A DNA stretch of 64,000 nt from Mrakia gelida (Eukaryota; Basidiomycota; Tremellomycetes; Cystofilobasidiales; Mrakiaceae): NCBI GenBank assembly GCA_024345305.1, contig BRON01000002.1:744001-808000 (forward strand). Direction: 5' to 3'. Below, piece after piece: positions 1-11,461 of this stretch. The stretch's first letter is position 1; the number at the start of each line of letters is the position of its first letter. Under the pieces are notes generated by a model. That model saw nothing but the letters and a program-made list of their open reading frames with translations. It had not been told where the DNA came from and searched no databases. The position numbers and the translations under genes were made by a program.

Positions 1-614
1 GACGCGCGGGAGGTTCGAGGTCGTTCTTTGGGTCGAGACGAGGATGGGCTGGACTTTCTTCTCTTGATGACTCTTTCTCACTCGCTTGGAGCTAATTCTT
101 GAGAGAGCCTCGACCCTTAGATAGCTCTCAAAAGGCTGGAAGGGCCGAAAATCAGACCTCGTCGGGACGGGGACGAGCGCGCGTGCCTGATTTTGTTCTT
201 CAGGGGATACAGACTCAGCGTTTGAAGGTATGTTTTCGTTTCTTCCACTCGGTTCAGAAGCCTGCTCTTGCGTATACTGACATGCTCTTCTCGTTTGCCA
301 GGGATCGAGGGAAGGAAAGTCGAGCAAAAGGTTCCGAGCTCTCGATGCGAGCTCGTCGCGTCTCTTCGTCTCTTCCTTCTCCTACTACAGAAGAGCTTCA
401 GGTGCGTGACTCGGTGGGAGCGAAGACGAGCTAAAGTAAGGAACGAGGGTGCTCTTGGCTTGGTCAGGAGAGGAGGATTCGAGGGTGAAGGGGAATTCAG
501 GGAACGCAATAAAGGAGGAGAGAGGGGGGATGGCGAGTTGACCTCGAACCATCACTTACTTTCCTTTCCCTCCCTTCTTCCCTTCCCTTTCCTTCCTCCT
601 CTTACTCTTCCCCG
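1..614. other. gene-free left edge
   Basis: I see no supportable gene here. Short open frames on both strands overlap each other and have no recognisable protein or consistent splice structure. The last part, before position 615, is pyrimidine-rich and is probably the promoter and leader of the plus-strand gene that follows. Confidence 0.4.
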
Positions 615-2425
615 ATGGCTCCTCCTCCTCCCCTCGCCGCTCCTCCTCCCCCCTCATCCTCACTCGTCGCCTCCTCCTCGTCCTCCACACCTTCAACAAC
701 CTCTTCGACTGATCAGGAACCTTGGTCGACCTCCCGCTCATCGTGTCCAGTCACCCACCTTCCTCCCCTCGGTCAGCATCACTGTCACAGATGTAGGAAC
801 TCCTTCGAAGCAGGAGAGCTGGAGGGTCAGGTCTGCTGTGTCCACCAGAGCAGCTTCTTTCTCCCTAAGAACGACGGTGAGTCCCTCGTTCCTTTTCGTT
901 CCTGAGCCGTCTCTCTCCTCTTTCCTCCTCCTGACTCTTTCGCTTGGTTTCTCGTCCAGGCTCGGGTGAGGATCATCTCGTCAAGTTGAGGAGAACTGGC
1001 TACGGCTGTCCTTGCTGCACTGGGAAGGATCGATACTACAAGTCCGTCTGCGCCCTGCTCAACCACCACGAGCTCGTCCATCCCCCTCCCTCCGCTCCCA
1101 GCCTCACCGTCGTCGACAAGACACCGTTCGCTGCCCCATCTGGAGTGGCTACCGACGCTCCCGACGTCTCGAGGGACGAAGGATCGCCTGTTGCAGTTCT
1201 CGGTGCTGGAGTCACAGGAGGAGATGGGGAGGTCGAAGGGTCGTCGTCGGCGTTGAGCTCGACTGTCGGTGCTTCAGGGTGAGTTTCTCTCTCCAGTCCT
1301 TGTCCTCCTTCTCTTATTCGAGAAGATATATTCTCATCTAGTAAATCTTCTTCTCTTCCTTTCAGATCCACCTCCACCGCCCCCCTCCCTCAACCTGCAT
1401 CCCAACAACAGGCTGAATCGTCGACCTCGAGGGATCGCCGATCCACGAGGCTGCAGGAAAAACTCGAAGCGGTCGCCTCCTCCTCCTCCCTCGCCTCTGC
1501 TTCAACTCCCGCTCCCGCTCCCACTCCCAAACCCAAGCCCAACGCCAAAGCCAAATCCAAATCCAAAGCTACACCTCAACCCCAGCCTCAGCTCCCACCT
1601 CCTCCTCCTCCCTCTCCTCCTCCTCCCTCTCCTCGATCCAACTCGGACGAGCTATCTCCCCCCTCCGTTCGACGAGCACGAGCCATCGTCGCGTTCTTTC
1701 CCAAGGAGACGCAGGAGGAGCTCGCTACGATCAGTGGCGGGAAGGTAGATCTCAAAACCACCCTGGTGACCGAGAAGCAGATGGTCGAGGAGTGGAAGCG
1801 AGAGGCGCGAGAGGCGCGAGAGGAGGAACGCCAGAGGATGTGGAAGGATCACCCCCGTCCCGTCCTCTCGCCTGCTTCCGAGTCAGGGGTCATGGGCTTT
1901 GACTTCGACGGGTTGGATGTGGAGTTGAGCGAGAGCTGGGGAGGGAGGACGACGGGAGGGCCTGCTCCGTCGAGCTCGCTTCCCTCCCTCTCGTCGGTCG
2001 CGTCGTCTGGTCGTCCAGGAGCAGGATCGACCTCTTCCTTCGAGGATGCGGCTCGACCAAGGACACCTTCGCCACCTCCTCCCGCTCGATGGACGTCGCC
2101 CAGGAAGCAGCAGGCTCCCTCGCCGAACCCGACCTCGAACCCTTTTTCCTCATCACTTCACCCAGCCATGTCGAGATCCGTCGGCCACCCTTCCCTCTTC
2201 CCTCCTCCTCCCTCCCTCCTCCCAGTCGCCAGCGGCTCCTCTCGTCCACCTATCAGACTCGGAGCAGACCAGCCGTCGTCGTCGTCGTCGAAGGATCGAG
2301 GACTTGCCAGGAAGGACGTCGCGTCGACGTCGAAGGTCGCCGCCGTCGCGTTGCCGGCTTCGGAGGGAAGGCTTGAGGGGAAGAAGGGAGGGAAGAAGGT
2401 GGAGAAGCCTCAGAAGAGGAGGTAG
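615..2425 (+). CDS. hypothetical Cys/His-containing low-complexity protein
   Basis: Not recognised. Three exons join cleanly: 615-876, 960-1278 and 1366-2425, with GTGAG donors and CAG acceptors, giving a protein of about 545 residues. The N-terminal part is Pro/Ser-rich. It is followed by two clusters of possible metal ligands: HHCHRC with a later CCVH, and after the first intron GYGCPCCTGKDRYY followed by LLNHHELVH. These suggest zinc binding but match no family I can name. The remaining two thirds is Pro/Ser/Lys-rich and probably disordered, with a charged helix (EEWKREAREAREEERQR) in the middle and a basic C-terminus ending KPQKRR. The start was chosen as the first ATG in frame with the cysteine cluster. 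A nuclear role is only a guess from the basic tail. Confidence 0.6.
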
Positions 2426-3338
2426 ATGGTGATGGGTGTGTGGTGTTGGTGTTGTCGTTGCTTTCGTTGCTTTCTTTTCGGTTCGTCCGCTCCTCTTCGA
2501 CTCGCTCTCCCTTCCCTCCTTCCACGTTCAAGCTGACTTTCTCTCTTTCTCCTACTCGCCGCAGTTTCTCGCTCCCTCGTTCCTTACTCGCTGTTCCCTT
2601 CGTTCGTTTCATGCATGGACTTATCGTTGTTATACCCACCCTTTCTTCGTTCGTTTCGTTTTCGCCGCCCCCCCTCCCCCACGCTATTTTGACGCCTCCC
2701 TCCTCTCGTTTCATCTCTCGTATACCCAGCCTGTTGACCCTTCCTGTTTCTCTCTACCGTACTCCCCCGTACTGCGCTCTTTCTCGCTTTCGCTTTCGCT
2801 GTCTCGCTCGCTAGATAGCTTTTCTCTCTTTTGCACGCCGTTTCTTGTCTGTTTAGTAGACCAACCTAACCCGCTTCTGTTTGCTTCTTTATCATATGCG
2901 ACACCTTTCTACAACTCCGGACTGCTTCTCGTGCATCACAGATCCCTTACGAAAGGCGAGGCGGAGGATATTGAACGACGAGCCTCGCACTCAGCGTTCA
3001 GCTCGCGACGCGTCGAGATTAAAGACGCCTCTCCTCCTTCCTTCTCATTCGCATCCCTTCCGACCTCAGCAGCTCAACAAACTCAACTTTCCGAGCTGTT
3101 TTTGACTTCACTCCGGTCCGATGTCTCTTAACTGAAGAATGGAAGCGGTCGTCGACTTCCCGAACGCGCGTCGTCGCATCGTATCATCCGCTTCCTTCGT
3201 CACTCTTCGACCGCTTTCGAAAAGAGTTACATCGAAGACGTACTTCTAGGTGAAGTCCACAAAAAAGGGAGAGGTAAGCGAGGGGCGAGATTCTCCAGAG
3301 AGGTCATAGGGAACTGTTTGGGAAATGGTTTTCAGCAA

Positions 3339-3664
3339 GCGCGATTGGGACAGCAGCTGTGGTGTGAAAAACTCCAGAATAATGGCCTTCTTCACACAGG
3401 TGGTGAAGAGGTAACCAGATCAAACCCAGACATACGCATCTTTGTATGACTCCTTGGACCTCGAGCTGGACTTGAGGACCTGTAACATTATTTTTTGCTT
3501 TCGAACGATGGAGCTTTCTTTCCCTCCTCTTGCTGGACGAGAGCAAGTCGAAGAAGAGGAAGAATTTTCAAAGCTCAAAGCAGCGGACGGCTCCGGGACT
3601 TGACCAAAAAAGATGGCGGGTCGTCAGATCAAACTCAAACGCACGACGCGTCCGTCCCATCCCA
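3339..3664. repeat. dispersed repeat, copy A
   Basis: It begins with GCGCGATTGGGACAGCAGCT, passes through a block around AGAGGTAACCAGATCAAACC, a small inverted repeat beginning CATAC, and a block around TCGAGCTGGACTTGAGGACC. After a divergent middle it ends with ATGGCGGGTCG followed by the ACGACGCGTCCGTCCC block. The same blocks occur in the same order and orientation in the copy at 4624-4966. I see no terminal repeats, open reading frame or target-site duplication. Confidence 0.7.
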
Positions 3665-3944
3665 CTCTTGATCGTCGTCTTTGAGCTTCGAGCTCTCGTT
3701 TTTGTCACGCGTCGACTCGCTGACCTCTCGAATATGGCCTATCCCCCTCTCGTCGATTGGATCTTTTAATCTTGGGTCGCACGAACTTCGAGAAAGATCG
3801 TCGGTCGATTTCGCGACGCGTCGACGATCTCGCTTTTCCTTCTCGTCCGATCGAGCTGTCCCCCTCTTGGCTTCTCGGACTCTCGGATCAGGATGCTTCA
3901 AAGTTTTTCCTGGGGGCTATGAGGAACACATGAGGTGAGTTGGA

Positions 3945-4045
3945 TCAGTGCGGCGCGTGGTTCAGTTGCCTTGAGGTGAAACACCTCTAAAACCAGTTTT
4001 CCTGCGTGGGTTCAAGAGGTTACTGGTTCGAACCAAACCTTCTCG
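3945..4045. ncRNA. candidate structured RNA or degenerate Pol III element
   Basis: Three nested or adjacent symmetries lie within 65 bases. There is a 6-bp stem with a 3-nt loop at 3973-3987, a 7-bp stem pairing 3991-3997 with 4022-4028, and the palindrome GGTTCGAACC at 4025-4034. TGGTTCAGTTGCC, just upstream, resembles a tRNA A box, and the palindrome resembles a B box. I could not fold a cloverleaf with a proper T-stem or acceptor stem, so this is not called a tRNA. A decayed tRNA-derived element or a structured RNA are both possible. Confidence 0.25.
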
Positions 4046-4623
4046 TACATTTCCCCCTTGTTGTAATCTTCATAAGTCAGAGCGGGCCTGAGCTGGTCTC
4101 AAAACGGCGCGTCTCTGTCTTTTTGCTCGTCATCGTCGTTTGTTTACTTCCCTGGTTCCTTTCCTTCCTACTTCTTGCTGTTGACCACGTCCGTCTCGAA
4201 ATGCAAAGAGTTCAGACTTCCGAGGGAAGAAGAAAGAGGAGGGAGATCTCCATGGCTCAGTCGAAATCAAAAGCGGCAAGCCAGCCATCTCGACGCGTCC
4301 GTCTGATCGAGAGCGAACGCGCCTCTTCGTCTTCCTTGTCGTCTCCGCCCACTGTTCCCGAGCTCTTCGAGGCAAATCAGTACGCATCAGGGCGCTCTTA
4401 CTTACCTCATGAGTCTCTGACTCGAACATCAGAAGCGATCGTCAAGCTCGCAAACACGCGTCTCGAGGAGTCGTCTCGCTTCTTCAGGAGGTTGACCAGC
4501 GCATCCATCCGATGCGAGCCCAAGAAACAACAGCGCAATCCGTTCTGAGGATAGGAGGAAGAGGTGGAAACCAATTTTTGCCAGGGAGGTGATACAGACA
4601 GTTCAGAAAGTAGGTTGCAACGA

Positions 4624-4966
4624 GCGCGATTGGGACAGCAGCTGTGGTATGCCAGAATTGGTCTTTTCGACCCAGGTGGTTGAAGAGGTAACCAGATCAA
4701 ACCCAGACATACACTAAAAAAAGTGTATGACTCCTTGAGACTCGAGCTGGACTTGAGGACCTCTGCTTTTGTTTTTGCTTCGAGATTGTTGACGAAGTAG
4801 TCTAAGCTTTCTGCGTTTTTGCTGAGCTCGAGGATGTCGACAAGGGTGAGGATGTGAGGCCTAGCGAAAGAGGACCGGCTGTTCTGGAGAAAGAGGGGAA
4901 TTGAGACGAAAACATGGCGGGTCGGATGAGACGGAAACGCACGACGCGTCCGTCCCGTCCCGCTCA
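4624..4966. repeat. dispersed repeat, copy B
   Basis: This is the second copy of the element at 3339-3664, about 1.3 kb downstream and in the same orientation. The first 140 bases are well conserved. The inverted repeat is stronger here: an 8-bp stem, CATACACT with AGTGTATG, around an A-rich loop. The end block ATGGCGGGTCG ... ACGACGCGTCCGTCCC is also shared. The middle has diverged in length and sequence. Confidence 0.7.
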
Positions 4967-5122
4967 TCAACTCTCGAGGGTAAGCTCCTCGTGCTCTCGT
5001 CCGGTAGTCTTCTTCTGAGACAAGAGATCTACTGATAGCTGATTGCGGTTCTTCTGGCTTTCTCTCTCCCCTTCGAAGGCCTAGAAAGGAACTAAAAACG
5101 CATCGAGATCGACGAGCTCCGA

Positions 5123-8100
5123 TCAGATCTCCCCCTCCTCGATCTCCATCGGTTCTGTGACTCTCGGCCTCTGCGAAGAAGAATTAAAGGAAGCGGACGT
5201 CAGTCTCGAAGTCGGTTTCAAGCTCGAGAGAAAAGCGAAAAGAAGAACGAACCTTCGACCCAGAACCGCGATCCTCGTCGATCCCACGATCCTTCCTGCT
5301 CGACTTCCTCTCTCGATCCCTCCTATCGTCGTCGACTCTGCTCCTACTCCCAGCTGCTCCGTAATCCATCACGATGTCTCCCTCCTTGTCCCTTCGATCT
5401 GAGCCTCGACCTCCTCGACGATCCGGCGACGCGTCACGAAGTTTCTCCTGGAGAAGAGAAGGACAAGGATGGTGTCAGTCGAGTCTCAAGAGCGCGAAAG
5501 GAGACTGTAGGAAATCACCTTCTGTCTCTTGATGAACTTCGAATAGGCGTATCGGCGATCCTCGTCGTCGCTCAGCTCAGGGACCAGGTCCGAGATTTGC
5601 GAGAGCGACTGAGGAAGGGGAAAGGGAGGTGGGAGTCAACTCGAGGGTCGCAAAGAGCACCAAAGGAAGAAGGAAGAGGCAGTCGCTCACATCCTCGTAC
5701 GAAGCTTCCAAGCTCAAAGGAGGCTCGACTCGCTTGAGAGCGTAGCGGAGATCTTCGATGAGGTGTCGTCGTTTACGCTCAGCCTTCTTCGCCTCCTCGA
5801 CCTGCTTCGCGATGACCTTCTCTTTCATCTGGAGGAGAAAGGGAGACAGAGAGGACTCAAAAAGTCAGTTTGTGTCGAAAAGCTCTCTCTCAGCTCCAGA
5901 TCTCTCGTCTCGAGAACGCGAACTCACGAAGTTGTAAACGTCGACCCGAACCTCCTCTCCCAACTTGCCTCCGAGGACAGCATCGAACTCCTCCTGCTTC
6001 GTCGAGTCGAGGAAGGTCTTGCCAGCTTTCTCGTACGCGTCTCGAGCGACGGCAGCCTCGGACTCGAGCTTGACCTCCAGATCGTCGACGGCGTCTTGGA
6101 AGAGTTCGAGAGGAGTCGATCCAGGCTTTCCGAGGAGGTCGAGGTAGGCGTCGGTGTTGGCGATGAGAGGTCGGATGGTTTTGAACCTCGACTTGGATGT
6201 GATCTTCTTCTGAGAGACGAGAGTCTGGAGGAGAGCCTGGCAGTCGAACGAAAGAGGAAAGGGACGATCATCAGCTCGGAATCGAAAAGAGGTCGTCGCG
6301 TCCGATTTCAACTCACCTTGAACGCGTCTCGAGCCTGTCGTCCCTCCCTACTCCTCTCCATCTTCTTCTTTCTCATCCTCAAGTCGTGCTCTCGCTCCAG
6401 CTCCTTCATGTAGTCCTCGAAGAGAATCAAAACCTCCAAAGTGTCGACTCGTCGAAGCTGCTCGTCCGACTTCCATTCGGGAGACTGAGAGAGGAGATCC
6501 TGAGCTTCTCGCCATCGAGTCGAGATGCTGATTGAGAGGGTTTTGAGGAGCGAGGTGAGTTTGAGGATGTTTCGGTTTCGGAGATCTCGAAGCTCGGTCT
6601 GAGAGAATGAAAGATGGAGAAGGGTCAGTCGGACGCGAAAAAGAAGAGACAAGAACGAGGAGGCGAAGGACGTACGTTCTCCTTCTGCTTCAACTCAGCG
6701 ATATACTCGTCGAACAACCCTCTCCTCTCCTCCTCTCCCTTGGCAGAAGACCAGATGGCGTTTCCAGCGAAGAGAGCCTCGGCAGTCTTGAAGGTCGAGT
6801 ACGAGTAGATGGCTGGATGGTCCGCGAGAAGGGATCGGAAGGGTCCTCGAATCCTTCGCATCCTCGACTCCTTCTCCTCGGACTGCTTTGCTTTGGCCTC
6901 CGAGACGAACTGGCGGGCGAGGAAACCAGCGAGGGACGCGTTAGTGAGAAGTCTCGCGTGGTAAGTCGAAGACGACTTCGACGAACCTTCGTGAAGACAG
7001 CCTTCTTCTCGGCCAAACTCGGGAAACTCTTGTAGAGAGGGTCCGTGATGATAGCTGGTAGGCAAGGAAGGAGATAAACGTCAGTTAGAGCAGCAAAGAG
7101 GCGTCGACGGACGGCAGATTGACTCACCTCGCATCGTCTGATCCCAAGTCCACGCAGGGTCGACCTTCTGCTTGTGAAGGAGGTACATGAACGCCTGCTC
7201 GGCTTGGAACTTGGTCCTCCATCCTCCCTCGGGAATGACGTACTGATCCTGAGGTTTGGGAGCGGTGGGAAGCGTGAACGAAGGAGCGGGTTGACGGAAG
7301 TTGTCGAACTGCTGCTGCTGTTGCTGATGAGGAGGCGAGAACTGGGCAGGCGAGTTGAACCCGACGGGGACGAGAGCGTTGGTCGAGGAAGGAGTTGGAA
7401 GAGGATATCTGTATACATCGAGAAGCGATGAAAGAGGGGTCAGTGAAGCTCGAGACGAGGGAGAGACGAGACGGGACAAACGCTGCGACGGGCTCAGGCG
7501 ACTTGACTTTGACGGGCTCTGGTTCCTCGGCTCCGACCTTCTCAAGCAAAAAGATGAGCTCTTCAGGCATGTTCCACTGTAGTAAACGAAAGAAGAGGGC
7601 GAAACCTGATGAGCTTGGGAGGTGGGAGGCGAGGGGAAGAGAGAAGAGAACGAACGACCGACTCCTTGGTTTCCTGGAGATTCGAACGAAGAACGAGGAT
7701 CAGCGCACTGACTGAACAAGGGCATCACAGGATATTTAGATACTGACCTTGTGGACCCAGTACTTCCTTCCCTTCGAGGTGTACTCCTTCCAGGCTGTAT
7801 CGGCGAGAGCTCGCTCGAACTGAAGACGGAAGGAGAAGGTAAGAGTGAGCTCGTCAGCTTCTTTCCGCTCTCAGTCGAAGAACATCAAAGCGGACTCACA
7901 GGAGTCTTGAGACTATCAGGCTTCTCCCACACTGAACTCTTATCGGCAGGGTTGTACCAGCTGAGGGGGAAGCAAGCGAACGAAAGGAAAGAGGTCAGCT
8001 CGAGATTGAAGCAAGGTCGAAGCTCAACCCTTCTCTTCCTTGGATGCTGAGCCTGGAAAGCGTGTTCAGCTCTGTACAGCCCCAGGGATCGCAATACAGG

Positions 8101-8488
8101 TCTGAGCATTCGTTTAAGAATTCGAGTTCGGCTGCAGGAAAGCAGGCGAGGCTGGATGGGACAGAAGGGTTGAGCGAGCTCACTCCTCCTTCCTTCCTTC
8201 GCCGACGCTTCTCCTTGATCGCTCCCTCGCTTGCCCAGTCGCTTCCTCGGGACTGCTTCGAAGTCGGAATCTTTGCCTCCTCTGCCGAGGAGACAGAACT
8301 CACTAGGTTCGACCCTCAGCGTTAGTGTGCTCGGTCTGTTGAGACGAAAGGGAGGGAAGGAAGGAGCGAAGGTCAGCTCAGCTCTTCCGTTTCTGCTGCT
8401 ACGACTCCTCCCCTACTCCTGAGCTGAGAAGGAAAGCATCACTCACGAAGACGGGTGCTTCACTCGATGCTTTTGATTCTTCTCCCAT
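5123..8488 (-). CDS. PRP40: pre-mRNA-processing factor 40 (WW and FF domains)
   Basis: U1 snRNP-associated splicing factor that, in the known family, bridges the 5' splice site and branch-site factors. The first exon encodes MGEESKASSEAPVF. WW1 spans three exons and contains GRTYWYNPADKSSVWEKP. WW2 contains AWKEYTSKGRKYWVHK and WNMPEEL. After a Gln/Pro linker come FF-type helical repeats, around FKTAEALF...IYSYSTFKTAE, TRWREAQDLLSQSPEWK, TSKSRFKTIRPLIANTDAY and IEDLRYALKRVEPPL. The basic tail (EKLRDASPDRRGGR) is followed by a last exon ending EIEEGEI and a stop. The first signature Trp of WW1 appears to be Phe. One intron, 7961-8303, is 343 nt, several times longer than its neighbours. Exact borders of some middle introns were not checked. 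Confidence 0.88.
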
Positions 8489-8972
8489 GTCGAAAACTGC
8501 GAAGTTGGATAAACGAGGAGAGGAGAGTGCTGAAGCAGTTGGAGTTGACGAGCTCGCCCTCTTCGAAGTGTTCAGCTCGACCTCGAGAGAGCGAAGCCAT
8601 CGCGTCTTGAAGGATCTTGCTGTGATCTGTTGTTCCGGTTCAGGGGGAGTCCTTGCAGCAGAGAGACGAGTCGCAAGGTGTGATAATTCGACCCATCGAT
8701 ATCTCGCGGGAAAAAAAGGCCAAGCAAAGCGAGGGACGCGTCCAACGTCGACGAGCGATCTTGTTCACGACGAGTAGCACCCAGTTTGACAGGGACAGCT
8801 CTACCAGAAACAGGAGGAAGAAGGTCAACAAGGTCTCAAGGGCTCGGTACGAAAAATCCAGACGAGCTCACCGTGAGGTCGGGAATGGCAGCCCATCTCG
8901 ACTCGAGCTGCGTCGACGCGATGCGAACGGAAGGAAAGGGACTTGTCAGGGACCTTCTCTTGAGAGGCGACA
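8489..8972. other. spacer upstream of PRP40
   Basis: About 480 bases between the stop of the BRCT-domain gene and the start of PRP40, both on the minus strand. It should hold the 3' end of the former and the promoter of the latter. An open frame at 8640-8831 could be a spliced C-terminal extension of the BRCT protein, because intron-like signals (GTGAGC, CTGAC, CAG) occur here. The unspliced stop at 8973 is simpler. Confidence 0.4.
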
Positions 8973-11461
8973 CTACTTACAGAGACCAGTAGGTGTACTG
9001 ACGCTGTAAGGGTTCTCCTCGTTGGCAGGGAAGACTGGAGAAGGACCGATGTCCAGAGACGAAGTCTTTGATTCCCTCGGAGCGAAGCAGGCGAGCCGAG
9101 GATCTTCGAACTGCATCCGCTTGACGCTGTAATACTCCTCGCGAGGTAGCCACTGACGTAAACTACGCTCGACGAACTGTGGGAAGGAAGCGAAACAAAA
9201 GGAAGCGCGTCAACCCTCGCCTCGTTGTGTCGTGAATTAAACGGAGTCGAAGCAGAGGCAGCTCACCTCCGACGTCACCTGAGCCCCACCTGGACTCTCG
9301 AGGTTCTCCCGGTAGAGTGGAGCGAGGAATAGGTCAGCCGAAGGTAGAAAGAAGGAGGCAAGATCCGAGCGAGTCGAGGCTCCAAAACTCACGACGCGGC
9401 ATGCTTCCTGTCCTTCGTGATGATGATCGTTCTAAGACTTCCTCGTTCTTCGTCATAGCAGACCGTTCCACCTTGGATCCTGATGAGCTCGGTGAGGTAC
9501 GATCGGAAGTCCGAAGAGTACCGTTTGCTGATGTAGAAGGAGAGGTTTCGGAGAGGCTTGATCGAGGGATCGAAAGGAAAGGGGAAGCAGAGCAGGTTCT
9601 GTTTGAAGACAGGAATCGAGGTCAGAGAAGTGCGAAGACGTGAGGAAGTCACGACGTCTTCGATTACTGACCGAACGAGAATCGAGTATCTCTAACGACG
9701 GGAGGAGAAGGTGCTGGAGGAGGTGATGAAGAGTTCCGAGCGTCTTCGTCGGATGATGGGTTGCCTGAGAGATTTGAAGGGTGAAATCATCAGCGAGGGA
9801 GCGTAGGAGAACAGAAAGGAGGATGCTTGACTCACATCATCGTACCCAGCACCCGTTCTATGAGAAGTAACGATCCAGTGGCTCTCTCCAGGTCTCGAAA
9901 CAACCGTCGCTCCGCATCTCTCGACGAAACCCATCACCGCTCGAGTCAACTCAGAAGGAGTGCACGCGCTCTCTACCTCGAAGAAGATCCTCCTCCCTTT
10001 GAAGGGAGCTCGAAGTCCGAAGGTCAAGTTCGTGCCCGTCTCGTAAGAGAGAACGAAGTCGAAGGGACGAGAGACGGAGGATTGAGGGTTAGGCCCGATC
10101 GAGAGCGAGCTCCCAGTTACGGGGTGCATCCTCAGAACCTTCTCGAAAGGCTCTAGGACCGTGAAGACGGAGGTAGGGAGATGGTGACCTTTCGAGATGC
10201 AGCTCGTAATCCTGAACGAGAGAGAGAAAGGGAAGACAGCCAGGTCAGTCGCGTCAAGGTTTCCCTTCGGCTCGTCCCAAGCTTATGCGCGCCATCGAGC
10301 TCACCAGTACGGATGAACGAACGTCAGGTGACTGGCACTCGATCCATGCTGTCGTAGGTACTTGGAGACCTGGAGCGAAGGAAGGAGGGTCAGGTCTGAA
10401 GAAGTGAGAGACGAGGATCAAGACGCGACTCACCGACGACGATCCGAGGGCGAAGATGATGGAGGCTTCGCTCAAGCGGTTCTTCTCTCTGGTAGCACGA
10501 ACAACCTCGATCAGAGATGCGTCCAGCAGAAGGGTTGAGGTCTACGTACAGGATCTTTCCTCCAAAGGCTTGAAACAAAAGCGAGAACAAATTCCACTGC
10601 TCGCTCCCGAATGCCTCGACCACCTTCCCCGCCGTCGAAGCGAGAAATGCCAATCAGTACCAAGACTTCAAGTGCCGAGAGGAGATGAAACAATAGCTAC
10701 CTGCGTGATATTATCGACGGCGAGAGCACAGAATCCACCGAAGAGATCCAACGGCTCGCGAGGAGGGAGGAAGCTCATCGACCAGAAGCGAAGGGAGGTC
10801 AGCTCTTGCCCCTCCTTCCCATAAAGACAGAGAGAGACTTACCATTCAAGGCTGGGTATCTCAACAGTCTCCCACTTCTCGGACTGAGACGAGAGGAAAG
10901 ACAGCAGAGGTCACCGCTTGAGCGAGGGCAGGAAGGCGGATGTTGAGCGCGACCCAAACTCACCTTCCCCGTGTAAGGGTCCACAGACGACTGATAAGAC
11001 TGTTTCGAGCCCCAACCCCAGCACTCAGCTTTCCATGAGCCCCTTACTGGTACATAGACCGAAAGAGAGTCGAGAACGAGGGACAGAACACTCACATTCG
11101 TCGACCAACTATCCCACTCCCTCTTCCCCTTCCTTCCCTCACCCGAGCGCAGAAGCTTCATCTCCACCCTCCTAGGCCTCCTTCCACCTCCATCCTCTCG
11201 AGGGATATCGAACGCTTCTCCATCGAGAACAGCCGTCCAAGGTTCCTCCTCCCCTTCTTGGACGGGGGTCGCGCGGGCGAGGGCGGAGGGAGGAGGGAGG
11301 TTCGCTTGAGCTCGACGAACGACTCCTTCGCTGATGGACGAGGGAGAACCGGCGACGAGGACGGCGGAGCAGAGGAAGGTGGGTTTGACGTCGATGGCTT
11401 GGGTCTCGGTAAGGTTGGGAGCGGGAGCTGCAGCGAGAAGAGGAAGGGAGGGAGAGGCCAT
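8973..11461 (-). CDS. BRCT-domain protein, unassigned
   Basis: Multi-exon minus-strand gene starting MASPSLPLLAAAP and ending at TAG after PYSVSTPTGLCK. At least two and probably three BRCT-like modules can be pieced together. The first runs from LFGGFCALAVDNITQ through FQAFGGKIL, EASIIFALGSS and LTFVHPYWITSCI. The second has FKGRRIFFEVES, FVERCGATVVSRPG and HWIVTSHRT. The third has LRNLSFYISKRYS, IQGGTVCYDEE, LRTIIITKD and FVERSLRQWLPREEYYS. BRCT modules bind phosphopeptides in DNA repair and checkpoint proteins, so a nuclear DNA-damage role is likely by family. I could not match it to Dpb11/TopBP1, Crb2, Rtt107 or DNA ligase IV: no catalytic domain is visible. The N-terminal 120 residues are unrecognised. 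Several exon borders are approximate. Confidence 0.6.

Larger units (their letters stand above)
2426..5122. other. gene-poor region with repeats
   Basis: This is the longest stretch without a convincing gene. 2426 to about 3130 is pyrimidine-rich and reads as the 3' untranslated and terminator region of the preceding gene. From 3300 to 4980 there are two copies of a dispersed repeat and a segment with strong inverted repeats, listed separately. Open frames here share short peptides between copies only because the DNA repeats; the frames then diverge, so they are not coding. Confidence 0.5.

Noticed and set aside
3945..4045. tRNA gene
   Set aside because: A-box-like and B-box-like words are present, but no 5-bp T-stem or 7-bp acceptor stem can be formed.
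3304..4970. Minus-strand frames sharing CLGLIWLPL at about 3440 and 4690
   Set aside because: The shared peptide reflects the DNA repeat; the frames diverge immediately on both sides, so it is not a conserved protein.
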